The notes under the pieces were generated by a model. The model did not search any database and was not told where the DNA came from. It worked only from the letters and a program-made list of their open reading frames with translations. From assembly GCA_963697365.1 (NCBI GenBank), contig CAVONT010000005.1:19276-83275 (forward strand): a DNA stretch of 64,000 nucleotides, read 5' to 3'. Shown here in pieces: positions 1 to 8,579 of the stretch (position 1 is the stretch's first letter; every line of letters starts with the position of its first letter). The position numbers and the translations under genes are program-made. Source of the stretch: CAIXZV01 sp963697365. GTDB taxonomy: Bacteria; Chloroflexota; Limnocylindria; Limnocylindrales; CSP1-4.

Positions 1-163
1 CCGGCGGAGCCACCACGCCCTCACCCTGCCGCAGCTCGTCGAGTGCACGCACTGCCATGAGCCGAAGCTGCCGTACCGAGTGTGCCCGGCCTGCGGCTGG
101 TACAACGGCCGGCAGGCCGTGGAGCTCAAGACGGCAGGCGGCGCGGGCGAGGATTCCGCGTAG
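1..163 (+). CDS. rpmF: 50S ribosomal protein L32, 3' end only
   Basis: The window opens inside this gene. The last 53 codons (frame starting at base 2, stop TAG at 161-163) are visible. They hold two Cys-X2-Cys pairs (CTHC and CPAC) about 13 residues apart, the zinc-ribbon signature of the C+ form of L32, followed by GWYNGR, typical of the family. L32 is a small protein of the large ribosomal subunit. It commonly lies just upstream of plsX, as here, which supports both calls. The N-terminal part lies outside the window. Confidence 0.9.
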   Translation, partial: RRSHHALTLPQLVECTHCHEPKLPYRVCPACGWYNGRQAVELKTAGGAGEDSA

Positions 164-217
164 CCAGGGCATGAGCCCTTGCCAGGACCAGCCGCGTACC
201 ACGACACCAGCAACGTC

Positions 218-1294
218 ATGACTGCATCCGACGCCGCGCCCGAGCGCGGCGTCCGCGTTGCCGTCGACGCGATGGGCGGCGACCGCGGAGCGTCCGAGGT
301 CGTGCCGGGCGCGGTCAAGTGGGCCGCGGACCACCCGGCTGACGCCGTCATCCTTGTCGGTGACGTGCCGCTGCTCAAGCAGCTCGCCCCCGATGCGCCA
401 CCCAACGTCAGCTTCGTGCACGGGCCCGAGATCATCGGCATGGACGAGCACCCGGCGCGAGCGCTCGCCCGCAAGAAGCAGGCCTCGATCCGGATCGCCA
501 CTGAGCTCGTCCGGGATGGCGAGGCCGACGCCGTTGTGACCGCCGGCCACACCGGGGCGGGATTCGCGGCCGGCAAGCTGATCCTGGGCTCGCTTCCTGG
601 CATCGACCGGCCGGCGCTCGCCGTCCAGCTGCCCGGCTCGCGGCCGTTCCTGCTCCTTGACATCGGAGCCAACCCGGACTCCACGGCCGAGAACCTCGCG
701 CAGTACGCGCGCATGGGCTCGATCTTCGCCGAGCGGGTGATGCACATCCCGAACCCCCGCGTGGCGCTCCTGAGCATCGGCGAGGAGAAGGGGAAGGGCG
801 ATGCGCGGATCGCGCGCGCGACCGAGCTGATCGACGAGACGGACCTGAACTTCATCGGCAACGTCGAGGGCCGTGACCTCAACACGTTCGTTGCCGATGT
901 CGTCGTCTGCGACGCGGTCCTGGGCAACGTCGTCATCAAGTTCTTCGAGGGCCTGTCGGGCTACATCCTCAAGGACCTGCTCGCGGGTGAGTTCCGCCGC
1001 AACCTGCGCGGCAAGCTCGCCTACCTCCTGATGCGTCCGGGGATCGAGCGGATCCGGGCCCAGTTCGACTACGAGGTCGTGGGCGCATCGCCGCTGCTCG
1101 GCGTCCGGGGGATGCTGCTGATCACCCACGGATCCGCCCGCCGGCGCATGATCTGGTATGCCGTGGAGACCGCGGCGGTCGCCGTGCGCGGCCAGGTGAC
1201 CCAGCAGATCGCCGACTCGCTCGGCATGCCGGATCTCGCGGAAGCGTCACCCGCGACGGATGGGGCCGTCGACCCGGCAAGGAGCGTTGACTGA
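218..1294 (+). CDS. plsX: Phosphate acyltransferase PlsX
   Basis: PlsX makes acyl-phosphate from acyl-ACP, the first step of phosphatidic acid synthesis by the PlsX/PlsY route, at the inner face of the membrane. From the ATG at 218 the product is 358 aa, close to the usual 330-350. The family N-terminus AVDAMGGDRG lies at residues 15-24, and VTAGHTGA plus the GEEKGKG segment follow. A TTG at 179 is in frame and would add 13 residues unlike the family, so I prefer the ATG. The last ~20 residues are poorly conserved. Position between rpmF and the fatty-acid carrier gene acpP is the classic arrangement. The next gene begins 1 bp after the stop, implying one operon. Confidence 0.93.
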   Translation: MTASDAAPERGVRVAVDAMGGDRGASEVVPGAVKWAADHPADAVILVGDVPLLKQLAPDAPPNVSFVHGPEIIGMDEHPARALARKKQASIRIATELVRDGEADAVVTAGHTGAGFAAGKLILGSLPGIDRPALAVQLPGSRPFLLLDIGANPDSTAENLAQYARMGSIFAERVMHIPNPRVALLSIGEEKGKGDARIARATELIDETDLNFIGNVEGRDLNTFVADVVVCDAVLGNVVIKFFEGLSGYILKDLLAGEFRRNLRGKLAYLLMRPGIERIRAQFDYEVVGASPLLGVRGMLLITHGSARRRMIWYAVETAAVAVRGQVTQQIADSLGMPDLAEASPATDGAVDPARSVD

Positions 1295-1295
1295 C

Positions 1296-1604
1296 ATGAG
1301 CTCGCTGTCCGTCGGGACCGACGTGATCCGTGAGACCGTGCGCCTCGCGGCCCTCGAGGTTCCGGGCGTCTTGAAGGTCGGCCGCGGAGGCCGCCGCTGG
1401 CGCGTCCTCACGCGTGGAGCGCCGGTGCGCGTCCGTGTGCACGATGGCCGCGTCGACGTGACCGTGTGGCTGGTCGCCCGTCCCCGGCAACGCCTGGTGC
1501 CGCTCACCGCGCAGGTCCGGGACGCCATCGGTGCGGCCATCGAGCGACTGCTGGGCCTCGAGATGGGCTCGGTGACCGTCCTGGTCGATGGCATCGGAGG
1601 CTGA
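1296..1604 (+). CDS. Asp23/Gls24 family protein
   Basis: This 102-aa protein resembles the Asp23/Gls24 (YqhY) family: an N-terminal segment with VGTDVIRETVRLAALEVPGV, then beta-rich sequence with VRVRVHDGRVDVTVWLV and a helix LTAQVRDAIGAAIERLLG. Family members are linked to envelope stress or fatty-acid balance in Gram-positive bacteria, but the biochemical role is unsettled. A YqhY-type gene directly before nusB is also the Bacillus arrangement. The start ATG at 1296 sits 1 bp after the plsX stop. The 3' end overlaps nusB by 17 bp, which suggests translational coupling. Confidence 0.75.
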   Translation: MSSLSVGTDVIRETVRLAALEVPGVLKVGRGGRRWRVLTRGAPVRVRVHDGRVDVTVWLVARPRQRLVPLTAQVRDAIGAAIERLLGLEMGSVTVLVDGIGG

Positions 1605-2070
1605 GGCCCGGCGTCCTCGCCGCGACCACGCCGGAGAGGACCGGGTCCGCAGCCGCCGCGCAGCCCGCCGTCTCGCGCTGGCGGCCGTGTTCGAGGCGGA
1701 GTTCGGGCAGCGGACGCCGGAGGCCGTCCTGGAGCGACACCTCGCCGAGGAGGGCGACGCGGACACGGCGGCCTACTCCCGGGAGCTCGTCGGGATCGTG
1801 ACGGCCAACCGGGCGGATCTCGACGCGCAGATCACGGCTGCCGCACCCCAGTATCCCGTTGTCTCACTTGCCCGGATGGACCGCGCCCTGCTGCGTTGCG
1901 CCCTTGGTGAAGTGCTACACTCGCCCGCGACGCCGGCCCGGGTGGCCATTGCCGAGTGGGTTGAGCTTGCTCGCACCTACTCGGGGGAACCGATGCGGCG
2001 GCTTTTGAACGGCGTTCTCGGACGTGTTGTCCGGGAGCAGGACGTGACCCGTCGGGACACCCCGATTTGA
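1588..2070 (+). CDS. nusB: Transcription antitermination factor NusB
   Basis: The product is 160 aa, slightly longer than typical NusB (~140). It is an all-helical protein that binds boxA RNA with S10 (NusE) and helps form the rRNA antitermination complex. Recognisable parts are the N-terminal RRAARRLALAAVFEAEF helix and the C-terminal ARMDRALLRCALGEVLH and VAIAEWVELARTYSGEPMRR segments, ending in LLNGVLGRVVRE, the family's usual ending. It overlaps the upstream Asp23 gene by 17 bp. acpP follows after 10 bp. A possible internal promoter for acpP lies within its 3' part (see 1913-1921). Confidence 0.92.
   Translation: MASEAEARRPRRDHAGEDRVRSRRAARRLALAAVFEAEFGQRTPEAVLERHLAEEGDADTAAYSRELVGIVTANRADLDAQITAAAPQYPVVSLARMDRALLRCALGEVLHSPATPARVAIAEWVELARTYSGEPMRRLLNGVLGRVVREQDVTRRDTPI
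1913..1921 (+). promoter_or_regulatory. Candidate extended -10 promoter inside nusB
   Basis: TGC followed by TACACT (1916-1921) matches the extended -10 form also seen ahead of rpsB, rplS, rpsO and asd in this window. It lies about 160 bp upstream of acpP, so it could give acpP-rnc-smc their own transcript. No good -35 is visible at the right distance. Call rests only on resemblance. Confidence 0.25.
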
Positions 2071-2080
2071 GGAGGAGTCA

Positions 2081-2317
2081 GTGGCCAGCACCTACGATCG
2101 GCTCAAGAAGATCGTCATCGAGCAGCTCGGCGTCGACGAGTCCGAGGTGACTCCTGAGGCGTCGTTCGTCGACGACCTCAATGCCGATTCCCTGGACCTG
2201 GTCGAGCTCATCATGAGCCTCGAGGAGGAGTTCGGGACCGAGATCTCCGACGAGGACGCCGAGAAAATCCGGACCGTGCAGGACGCTGTCGACTACATCG
2301 AAGAGCACAACTCCTAG
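2081..2317 (+). CDS. acpP: Acyl carrier protein
   Basis: A 78-aa acidic helical protein with the ACP attachment motif DSL in NADSLDLVELIMSLEEEF; the serine carries 4'-phosphopantetheine and shuttles growing acyl chains in type II fatty acid synthesis. It starts at GTG, with a strong GGAGGAG ribosome-binding site at 2071-2077. Length and charge are normal. It sits between nusB and rnc, near plsX, whose substrate is acyl-ACP. Confidence 0.96.
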   Translation: MASTYDRLKKIVIEQLGVDESEVTPEASFVDDLNADSLDLVELIMSLEEEFGTEISDEDAEKIRTVQDAVDYIEEHNS

Positions 2318-2336
2318 TCGGCGTCACCGGGGCACG

Positions 2337-3158
2337 ATGCACCCGGCCGACGCGCTGACGGAGCGCCTCGGGCTTCCGATCCGCGACCGCGCCCTGCTCG
2401 AGCAGGCGCTGGTGCACAGCAGCTGGCTCCACGAGCACCCTGATGCTGCTCGTGGCCACAATGAGCGTCTTGAGTTCCTCGGGGACGCGGTGGTGAGTCT
2501 CGCCGTCTCCGAGGCACTCTTCACGCGCCACCCCACCGACGACGAAGGGGTCCTCTCCGCGCGCCGTGCGGCGATCGTGAGCACCCCCGGGCTCGCACGC
2601 CTTGCGGTACGCCTCGGACTCGGTGACTTCCTGTTCCTGGGGGAAGGTGAGGCCCAGCGCGGTGGTCGCGTGCGGCCGTCGCTCCTGGCTTCGGCATTCG
2701 AGGCCCTGGTGGGGGCGATCTACATGGACCTCGGGTGGGACGTCGCCCGCGACTGGATCCTCCAGTGGGCCGAGGCGGAGATCTCAGCGGACCAGGCGAT
2801 GACCTCGCTCAAGAGCCCGAAGAGCCGCCTCCAGGAGCACACGCAGCGCACCACCGGCGACCGCCCCCTCTACCGTCTGGTCGAAGCCGTCGGGCCGGAC
2901 CACGAGAAGCAGTTCCAGATCGAGGTGGTCGTCGCCGGGCGCGTCCTCGGCGTGGGCGAGGGGCCGTCACGTCGTGTGGCGGAGACGTCGGCGGCCGCAC
3001 AGGCACTCGACGTGATCCGCGAGGAGCGCCAGCGGGCCCGGTCGGCCCGGACGGCCACGGCCACGGCCACGGCCCCCGAACCCGATCCCGAACCCGATCC
3101 TGACTCGGACGCAGACGCACCCGTCGATGACGGCGGCCTCGGCGTCGCCGGCTCGTGA
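2337..3158 (+). CDS. rnc: Ribonuclease III
   Basis: RNase III cleaves double-stranded RNA, maturing rRNA precursors and turning over structured mRNAs. The 273-aa product has the catalytic signature NERLEFLGDAVVSLAVSE near residues 42-59, a second acidic cluster EALVGAIYMDLG, and a C-terminal dsRNA-binding domain (SPKSRLQEHTQ onward to ETSAAAQALDVI). After the dsRBD an extra tail of about 45 residues, rich in Ala/Thr then Pro/Asp/Glu, has no family counterpart. The ATG at 2337 is 19 bp after the acpP stop. The 3' end overlaps smc by 4 bp (GTGA). Confidence 0.95.
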   Translation: MHPADALTERLGLPIRDRALLEQALVHSSWLHEHPDAARGHNERLEFLGDAVVSLAVSEALFTRHPTDDEGVLSARRAAIVSTPGLARLAVRLGLGDFLFLGEGEAQRGGRVRPSLLASAFEALVGAIYMDLGWDVARDWILQWAEAEISADQAMTSLKSPKSRLQEHTQRTTGDRPLYRLVEAVGPDHEKQFQIEVVVAGRVLGVGEGPSRRVAETSAAAQALDVIREERQRARSARTATATATAPEPDPEPDPDSDADAPVDDGGLGVAGS

Positions 3159-6100
3159 GCGCCCCGGCCCGTCTCCTGGGTCTGCGTGTCCAAGGGTTCA
3201 AGTCCTTCGCCGAGCGCACCCTGGTCGAGTTCGGGCCAGGTGTCAGCGCGATCGTCGGTCCCAACGGGTCTGGCAAATCGAACCTCGCCGACGCCCTCCG
3301 CTGGGCCTTGGGCGAACAGGGGCGCAGCCTCCGCATCCGCAAGTCCGAGGATGTCATCTGGGCAGGCTCGGAGAAGCGCTCCGCGCAGGGCATGGCGGAC
3401 GTGACCCTCGTCATCGACAACAGCGACGCCCTCCTGCCGGTCGAGTACACGGTCGTGGAGCTTGGCCGGCGCCTGTACCGGTCGGGCGAGAACGACTACC
3501 TGCTCAACAAGCAGCGTGTGCGCCTGCGGGACCTCCAGGACCTCCTGGACTCTGCGAACCTCGCTGAGAACGCCTTCCTGTTCATCGGCCAGGGCATGGT
3601 CGACCAGGCGCTCGCGCTGCGTCCGGAGGAGCGCCGGCCGCTGTTCGAGGAGGTCGCGGGAGTCCGGCGCCACGAGCGTCGCCGCCGCAAGGCCGAGGAG
3701 CAGCTGGGCGAAGCCGAGGGCAACCTGGCACGCGTCGAGGATGTCCTTGCCGAGCTGCGGCCGCAGGCCCGCCGGCTGGGCCACATGGCCGAGCAGCAGG
3801 CGACGCGCATGACAGCCGGCGAGGAGCTGGCCGCAGCGCTGATCGCCGCGGCGCACGGGCGCTGGCACGAGGCCGCAGAGCGATCGACCGGTGCGCAGGG
3901 TCGCCAGGATGCCGTGCGGATGGAGACCGACCGAGCGCTCGAGGCGCTCGAGACCGCCGAGTCGACCGTGGCAGCGATCGCCGCCTCGATGGCCGAGCGG
4001 GCCGACGCCGAGCGCGATCGCCGTGCCGTCCACGAGGCGGCGCGCACGGAGCTCACGGGACTCGGGCTGCGCGAGGCACGCGCGGCCGGCGAGATCGAGG
4101 CTGCCGCCCGCGATCGCCTGCGCATCGCCGGCGAGCGCGCCGCCGCAGAGGCCGACACCGCATCCCAGCGCAGGATCCTCGCCGAGGCCGTGCCCGAGAT
4201 GGACCTCGAGCTCGAGGCAGCGCTCGGCGAGGCGGACCGTGCGCTGGCCGAGGCGCTCGCTGAGCTCGGATCGCTGCGAGCCGCCTCCAGGGCTCGGGGT
4301 GACGAGCTGGCCGCGCTGCGCCGGGCCGAGAGTGCCCGGGCATCCGAGGCCGAGACCGCCCGGCGCCGGCACGCAGAGTCGGACCGGCGCGCCGCCGACG
4401 AGCGGGCGAAGGCGGCAGCGTCCGAGGAGCGGCGCGCGCGCCTGGAGCTGGCGCTCGTCGACGCCCGTGCGGCGCTTGCCGCTGCGGCCGGGGAGGAGGC
4501 CGATGCCGTGGCCGCGCGGGAGGAGGCACGGAGCCGCTCCGACGCCGCCGAGGGCACCCGCCGTGCGGTCGCCGAGCGTGCCGCCAGGGCCGGGTCGGCG
4601 CTGGCGTCTGCGAGGGGCCGCCTCGAGCAGGTCCAGAAGCGGCTCGCCGAGGAGGAGGACCGGGGGATCGCGCGCGCCGCCCGCAAGGTGGGCGGCAGGC
4701 GGGTGGACGAGGATCTCGGCGTGGAGCCATCCCTGCGCGCGGCCGTCGAGGCGGCGCTTGGCGAGCTGGCCCGCGCCTACGTGGTGGAGCGCGGAGGGGC
4801 CGCATCCCTGGGCTCGGAGCGCGGGCACCTGGTGGTCCAGGAGCGCCTCGCGGCCGAGAAGCTCCCGGGCGGTGGCACGACGGTCGACCTCCGCCGGCTG
4901 GAGGATGTGCTGGCTGCGACCGGGGGCGGCCGCCTGGCCGATGCCGTGCGGCGTGATCCGAACGGAGCGGTGCGGGCACTGCTGGCCCGGGTGACCTGGG
5001 CGCCGGACCTGGCATCGGTCCTCGAGGTGCAGCAGGTGCTGCCGCTGGGCTGGCTGTGCGTGACCCGCGACGGGACCGCCGCGGTCGATCCGCTCACGGT
5101 GCGGTTCGGGCGTGGGGACTCGCCCCTCGAGCGGCGAGCGGAGGCTGAGAAGCTCGCGCGCGAGGTCGACGTGCTCCAGGCCGAGGCGGATGCCGCGGAG
5201 GCCGAGACGACGAGCACCGTGAAGGCGGCGACCGAGGCTCGGGCGGCGCTCGAGCAGGCACGCGCGACAGAGTCCGGCACGGCGGCCCGCCGCCGGCGCG
5301 CCGAGGACCTGGAGCGGGCCGCAGGTCGCGAGCTCGAGGCGGCGGCACGCGAGGCGGCATGGCACCAGGCCCAGGCCGAGCGGCTGACCGCCGAGGCAGA
5401 CCGGGCGGCGCAGGCACTCGCGGCGCTCGAGGCACGGCCGGCGGCCGAGCTGCCGTCCGGCGACACCGCGGTGGCCGAGCAGCAGGCGGTCCGCGCGTGG
5501 GAGGGGCGGATCTCGGACCTCCGGTCGCGTCGTGACCGCCTCGCGAACGATGTCGCGGGGCACGAGCGCGCCCGTCGCGATGCCGAGGGCCGCCGGGCAC
5601 GGGCGGAGGCGTCGCTTGCCATGGCGGAAGCCCGCATCGCGGGCGCGGAGCGGGACCTCGCGCTCCTCGAGGATCGCGAGAAGGCTGCCACCGACGAGCG
5701 CGACACGGTCGTCGGCGAGCTCGCCGCCGCCACCGCCCGCGAGCAGCAGGCTCGCGCGATGCTCGAGGGGCTCCTGGCCGACGACCGCGCCGAGCGGTCC
5801 CGCCTGGCCGAGGCCGAGCGCGCGGCCACCGCCGCCCGCGAGCGCCTGCGTGCAGCCGATGACCGGGCACGGGCAGCCGACGTCGCCGTGCTCGAGTCCC
5901 GCATGGCGCTCGACGCCCTGCGGGAGCAGCTCCTCGTCGAGCTCGCGGGCCTGGGCGAGGTGGGGCTCCGGCACCTGGCCGAGGCGGCAGGCGTGCCGGT
6001 GCTCGAGCTGGTCGGTCCCGAGCTGGCCGAGGCCGAGGCCGCGGCCGCGACCGGCGATGGCGGGCTGGTCGAGCCAGCTGACGTCCGGCCCGGCGACGCC

Positions 6101-6955
6101 AGCTCGCGCGCCTGGTCCGATGAGCTCGACGACGGCCCCGCCGAGGACTCCGAGACCGCAGCCTTCGAGCGCGCCCTCGACCTGCTCGCCCCACGCTGGA
6201 CCGACGCGGCCCCGCTGGGCGAGACCCCGTCGCAGGGCCGGCTCACGACCCTCCGCCGCCGCTTCCATGAGCTGGGCGCGGCCAACCCGTTCGCGGTGGA
6301 CGAGTACCGTGCCGTCCGCGAGCGCCTCGAGATGCTCGGCGCCCAGGACAAGGACCTGCGCGAGGCCATTGCCAAGACGCGCGCCCTGATCGCGGACCTC
6401 GACGTCCTGATCGCCACCCAGTTCCGGGCCACCTTCGCCCAGCTCGAGGTCGCCTTCGACAAGCGGTTCCAGCAGCTGTTCGGCGGAGGCTTCGCGAAGC
6501 TCATCCTCACGGATCCGGCGGACTTGTCGGCGACGGGCATCGAGATCACGGCCCGGCCGCCCGGCAAGAAGCCGCAGGCGCTCAACATGCTGTCCGGCGG
6601 CGAGCGCACGCTCACGGCGGTCGCGCTCCTGTTCGCGATGCTCGAGGTTCGGCCGGCGCCGTTCTGCGTGCTCGATGAGGTCGACGCGGCCTTGGACGAG
6701 GCCAACATCGGGAGGTTCACCGACGCCCTCCGCGAGCTCACGACCACCACCCAGTTCATCGTGATCACCCACAACCGCGGCACCATCGAGTCGGCCGACG
6801 CCCTGTACGGGGTCACCGTCGGCGACGATTCGGTCAGCCGCGTGATCAGCCTGCGACTCGATGAGGCGCAGGCCATCGCCGACCACCGGCGCACGGAGGT
6901 CCGTTCGGTCCTCGCGGGCGACGCGGCCGGCACTTCGGAGGGCAGGAAGCGCTGA
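3155..6955 (+). CDS. smc: Chromosome partition protein SMC
   Basis: SMC is the ATPase of bacterial condensin, compacting and segregating chromosomes with ScpA and ScpB (not in this window). The 1266-aa protein shows the full architecture. Walker A GPNGSGKS is at residues 35-42, followed by a long Arg/Glu/Ala coiled coil and a hinge around 510-670. A second coiled coil leads to the C-terminal head with signature LSGGERTLTAVALLF and Walker B CVLDEVDAALDE near residues 1147-1180. An acidic low-complexity stretch (about 965-1015) precedes the conserved LGAANPFAVDEY motif. It starts at GTG inside the rnc end; its TGA overlaps the next ATG by 1 bp. Confidence 0.96.
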   Translation: MSAPARLLGLRVQGFKSFAERTLVEFGPGVSAIVGPNGSGKSNLADALRWALGEQGRSLRIRKSEDVIWAGSEKRSAQGMADVTLVIDNSDALLPVEYTVVELGRRLYRSGENDYLLNKQRVRLRDLQDLLDSANLAENAFLFIGQGMVDQALALRPEERRPLFEEVAGVRRHERRRRKAEEQLGEAEGNLARVEDVLAELRPQARRLGHMAEQQATRMTAGEELAAALIAAAHGRWHEAAERSTGAQGRQDAVRMETDRALEALETAESTVAAIAASMAERADAERDRRAVHEAARTELTGLGLREARAAGEIEAAARDRLRIAGERAAAEADTASQRRILAEAVPEMDLELEAALGEADRALAEALAELGSLRAASRARGDELAALRRAESARASEAETARRRHAESDRRAADERAKAAASEERRARLELALVDARAALAAAAGEEADAVAAREEARSRSDAAEGTRRAVAERAARAGSALASARGRLEQVQKRLAEEEDRGIARAARKVGGRRVDEDLGVEPSLRAAVEAALGELARAYVVERGGAASLGSERGHLVVQERLAAEKLPGGGTTVDLRRLEDVLAATGGGRLADAVRRDPNGAVRALLARVTWAPDLASVLEVQQVLPLGWLCVTRDGTAAVDPLTVRFGRGDSPLERRAEAEKLAREVDVLQAEADAAEAETTSTVKAATEARAALEQARATESGTAARRRRAEDLERAAGRELEAAAREAAWHQAQAERLTAEADRAAQALAALEARPAAELPSGDTAVAEQQAVRAWEGRISDLRSRRDRLANDVAGHERARRDAEGRRARAEASLAMAEARIAGAERDLALLEDREKAATDERDTVVGELAAATAREQQARAMLEGLLADDRAERSRLAEAERAATAARERLRAADDRARAADVAVLESRMALDALREQLLVELAGLGEVGLRHLAEAAGVPVLELVGPELAEAEAAAATGDGGLVEPADVRPGDASSRAWSDELDDGPAEDSETAAFERALDLLAPRWTDAAPLGETPSQGRLTTLRRRFHELGAANPFAVDEYRAVRERLEMLGAQDKDLREAIAKTRALIADLDVLIATQFRATFAQLEVAFDKRFQQLFGGGFAKLILTDPADLSATGIEITARPPGKKPQALNMLSGGERTLTAVALLFAMLEVRPAPFCVLDEVDAALDEANIGRFTDALRELTTTTQFIVITHNRGTIESADALYGVTVGDDSVSRVISLRLDEAQAIADHRRTEVRSVLAGDAAGTSEGRKR

Positions 6956-7293
6956 TGCCGTTGTTCCACCACGACCACAAGGACGAGCAGCCCGAGCTGG
7001 ATCCCGAGGCCGAGGCGATCGCCGAGTCCGCCGAGCCCGACCTGGACGACGCTGACGCTCCCGAGGGCATGGTCCGCTCCCTGTACCCCGAGGGCGGCCT
7101 CGAGCCGGATCTCATCGGCGACGAGTGGAAGCAGGGCTCGCCCGACGAGGCCGTGCCCGAGCCGAACGAGCTCGAGTGGGATCTCGCCGAGGCGCCGGGC
7201 GCGCTGCTGGGTGGCACGGGCGAGGTCGATCCGGCCCCGATCATCCCCATGCCCGAGGTCACGCACGGGCGCCACGAGGATCCAACGAGCTGA
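6955..7293 (+). CDS. Acidic protein of unknown function sharing a motif with FtsY
   Basis: I do not recognise this 112-aa, strongly acidic, low-complexity protein as a family. Its start overlaps the smc stop, and its stop overlaps the ftsY ATG by 1 bp, so it is translated as part of smc-ftsY. Residues about 53-67 (PDLIGDEWKQGSPDEA) are nearly repeated in the acidic N-terminal domain of FtsY (DDLIGDEWQQGSPDQA). The gene may be a detached or duplicated copy of the FtsY A-domain segment. No signal peptide, membrane helix or catalytic motif is seen. Confidence 0.7.
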   Translation: MPLFHHDHKDEQPELDPEAEAIAESAEPDLDDADAPEGMVRSLYPEGGLEPDLIGDEWKQGSPDEAVPEPNELEWDLAEAPGALLGGTGEVDPAPIIPMPEVTHGRHEDPTS

Positions 7294-8513
7294 TGCGCTT
7301 CTTCCGGCGCGGCGGACAGCCGCAGGACCAGCAGCCCGAGCAGCCGGCGGAGGAGCGGGATGCCCCGGCCGAGGAGGCCCAGGCACTCGAGGCGCCGGCC
7401 GACGACCTCATCGGCGACGAGTGGCAGCAGGGCTCGCCCGACCAGGCCGTGACCGAGGACGTCCCGGTCGACGCCGTGCCCGCCCTCCACCCGGTCACCG
7501 GCGGGGCGGGGATCGTGGAGCCGGTGTTCGTGCCGGAGCTGGCGGCCCCGGAGCCGGCGCCGGTCCAGTGGGCGTGGGGCGCCGACTACAGTCCCGAGAA
7601 GGCCGACGCCGCCCGTCGCGAGCGGGAACGTGAGCAGCTGGAGGCTGGCCTCGAGAAGTCCCGGACCGGCTTCGGCGCCCGTCTCCTGTCCGCGTTCCGC
7701 AGCGGTGACCAGGCCGACTGGGACGAGATCGAGGAGACGCTGATCACCGGGGACGTGGGTGCCACGCTCTCCATCGACCTGGTCGAGCGGGCCCGCAAGC
7801 GCAGGGACGTCACGCCCGAGGAGGCGGTCCGCTCGGAGCTCGCCGGACTACTCGCCAAGCGTGACGCCGACCACTGGGAACCCACCCCGTCGGCCGAGGG
7901 CATGCCCGCCATCGTCCTCGTGGTGGGCGTCAACGGCACCGGCAAGACCACCACCATCGGCAAGCTGGCCGCCCGCGAGCGCGCCATGGGCCGCCGGGTC
8001 CTCCTCGCCGCCGCCGACACCTTCCGCGCCGCCGCCATCGAGCAGCTGGGGATCTGGGCCGAGCGGACCGGGGCTGACATCGTCGCCCACAAGGCCAACG
8101 CCGACCCGGCAGCCGTCGTGTACGACGCGCTCGACGCCGCCATCGCACGCCACGCCGACATCGTCATCGCCGACACCGCCGGCCGCCTCCACACCAAGTC
8201 GAACCTGATGGACGAGCTGTCCAAGGTCCGCCGCGTCATCGACAAGCGCATCCCGGGCGCCATCGTGGAGACATTCTTCGTCCTCGACGCCACCACCGGC
8301 CAGAACGGCCTCGCCCAGGCGAAGGCCTTCAACGACTCGGTGGGCCTGACGGGGGTGGTGCTGACCAAGCTCGACTCCACCGCCAAGGGCGGCATCGTGT
8401 TCGCGATCGAGAAGGAGCTCGGCGTCCCGGTCCGCTTCGTCGGGGTGGGGGAGAAGGTGGACGACCTGCTCCCGTTCGATCCGGAGGGCTTCGTCGCCGC
8501 GCTGTTCGAGTAG
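7293..8513 (+). CDS. ftsY: Signal recognition particle receptor FtsY
   Basis: FtsY is the membrane-associated GTPase that docks SRP-ribosome complexes at the Sec translocon. From the ATG at 7293 the product is 406 aa. Residues 1-100 form an acidic Pro/Glu-rich A domain. The NG domain follows, with P-loop GVNGTGKTTT near residue 212, DTFRAAAIEQL, DTAGRLH, TKLDSTAKGG and GVGEKVDDLLPF, all canonical. A longer upstream reading from 7125 covers the preceding gene and is not needed. The A domain shares the GDEW-QGSPD motif with the upstream small gene. Confidence 0.96.
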   Translation: MRFFRRGGQPQDQQPEQPAEERDAPAEEAQALEAPADDLIGDEWQQGSPDQAVTEDVPVDAVPALHPVTGGAGIVEPVFVPELAAPEPAPVQWAWGADYSPEKADAARREREREQLEAGLEKSRTGFGARLLSAFRSGDQADWDEIEETLITGDVGATLSIDLVERARKRRDVTPEEAVRSELAGLLAKRDADHWEPTPSAEGMPAIVLVVGVNGTGKTTTIGKLAARERAMGRRVLLAAADTFRAAAIEQLGIWAERTGADIVAHKANADPAAVVYDALDAAIARHADIVIADTAGRLHTKSNLMDELSKVRRVIDKRIPGAIVETFFVLDATTGQNGLAQAKAFNDSVGLTGVVLTKLDSTAKGGIVFAIEKELGVPVRFVGVGEKVDDLLPFDPEGFVAALFE

Positions 8514-8579
8514 GGCGAGCGCCCAACAACGCGGCTGACTTCCCGAAGTCGATCGCGGAGATGGACATCTGCTATCCGG

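Noticed and set aside
2870..6886. A 1338-codon open frame on the minus strand across rnc and smc
   Set aside because: It mirrors the GC-rich codon use of smc, has no recognisable domain or RBS, and the plus-strand smc is unmistakable.
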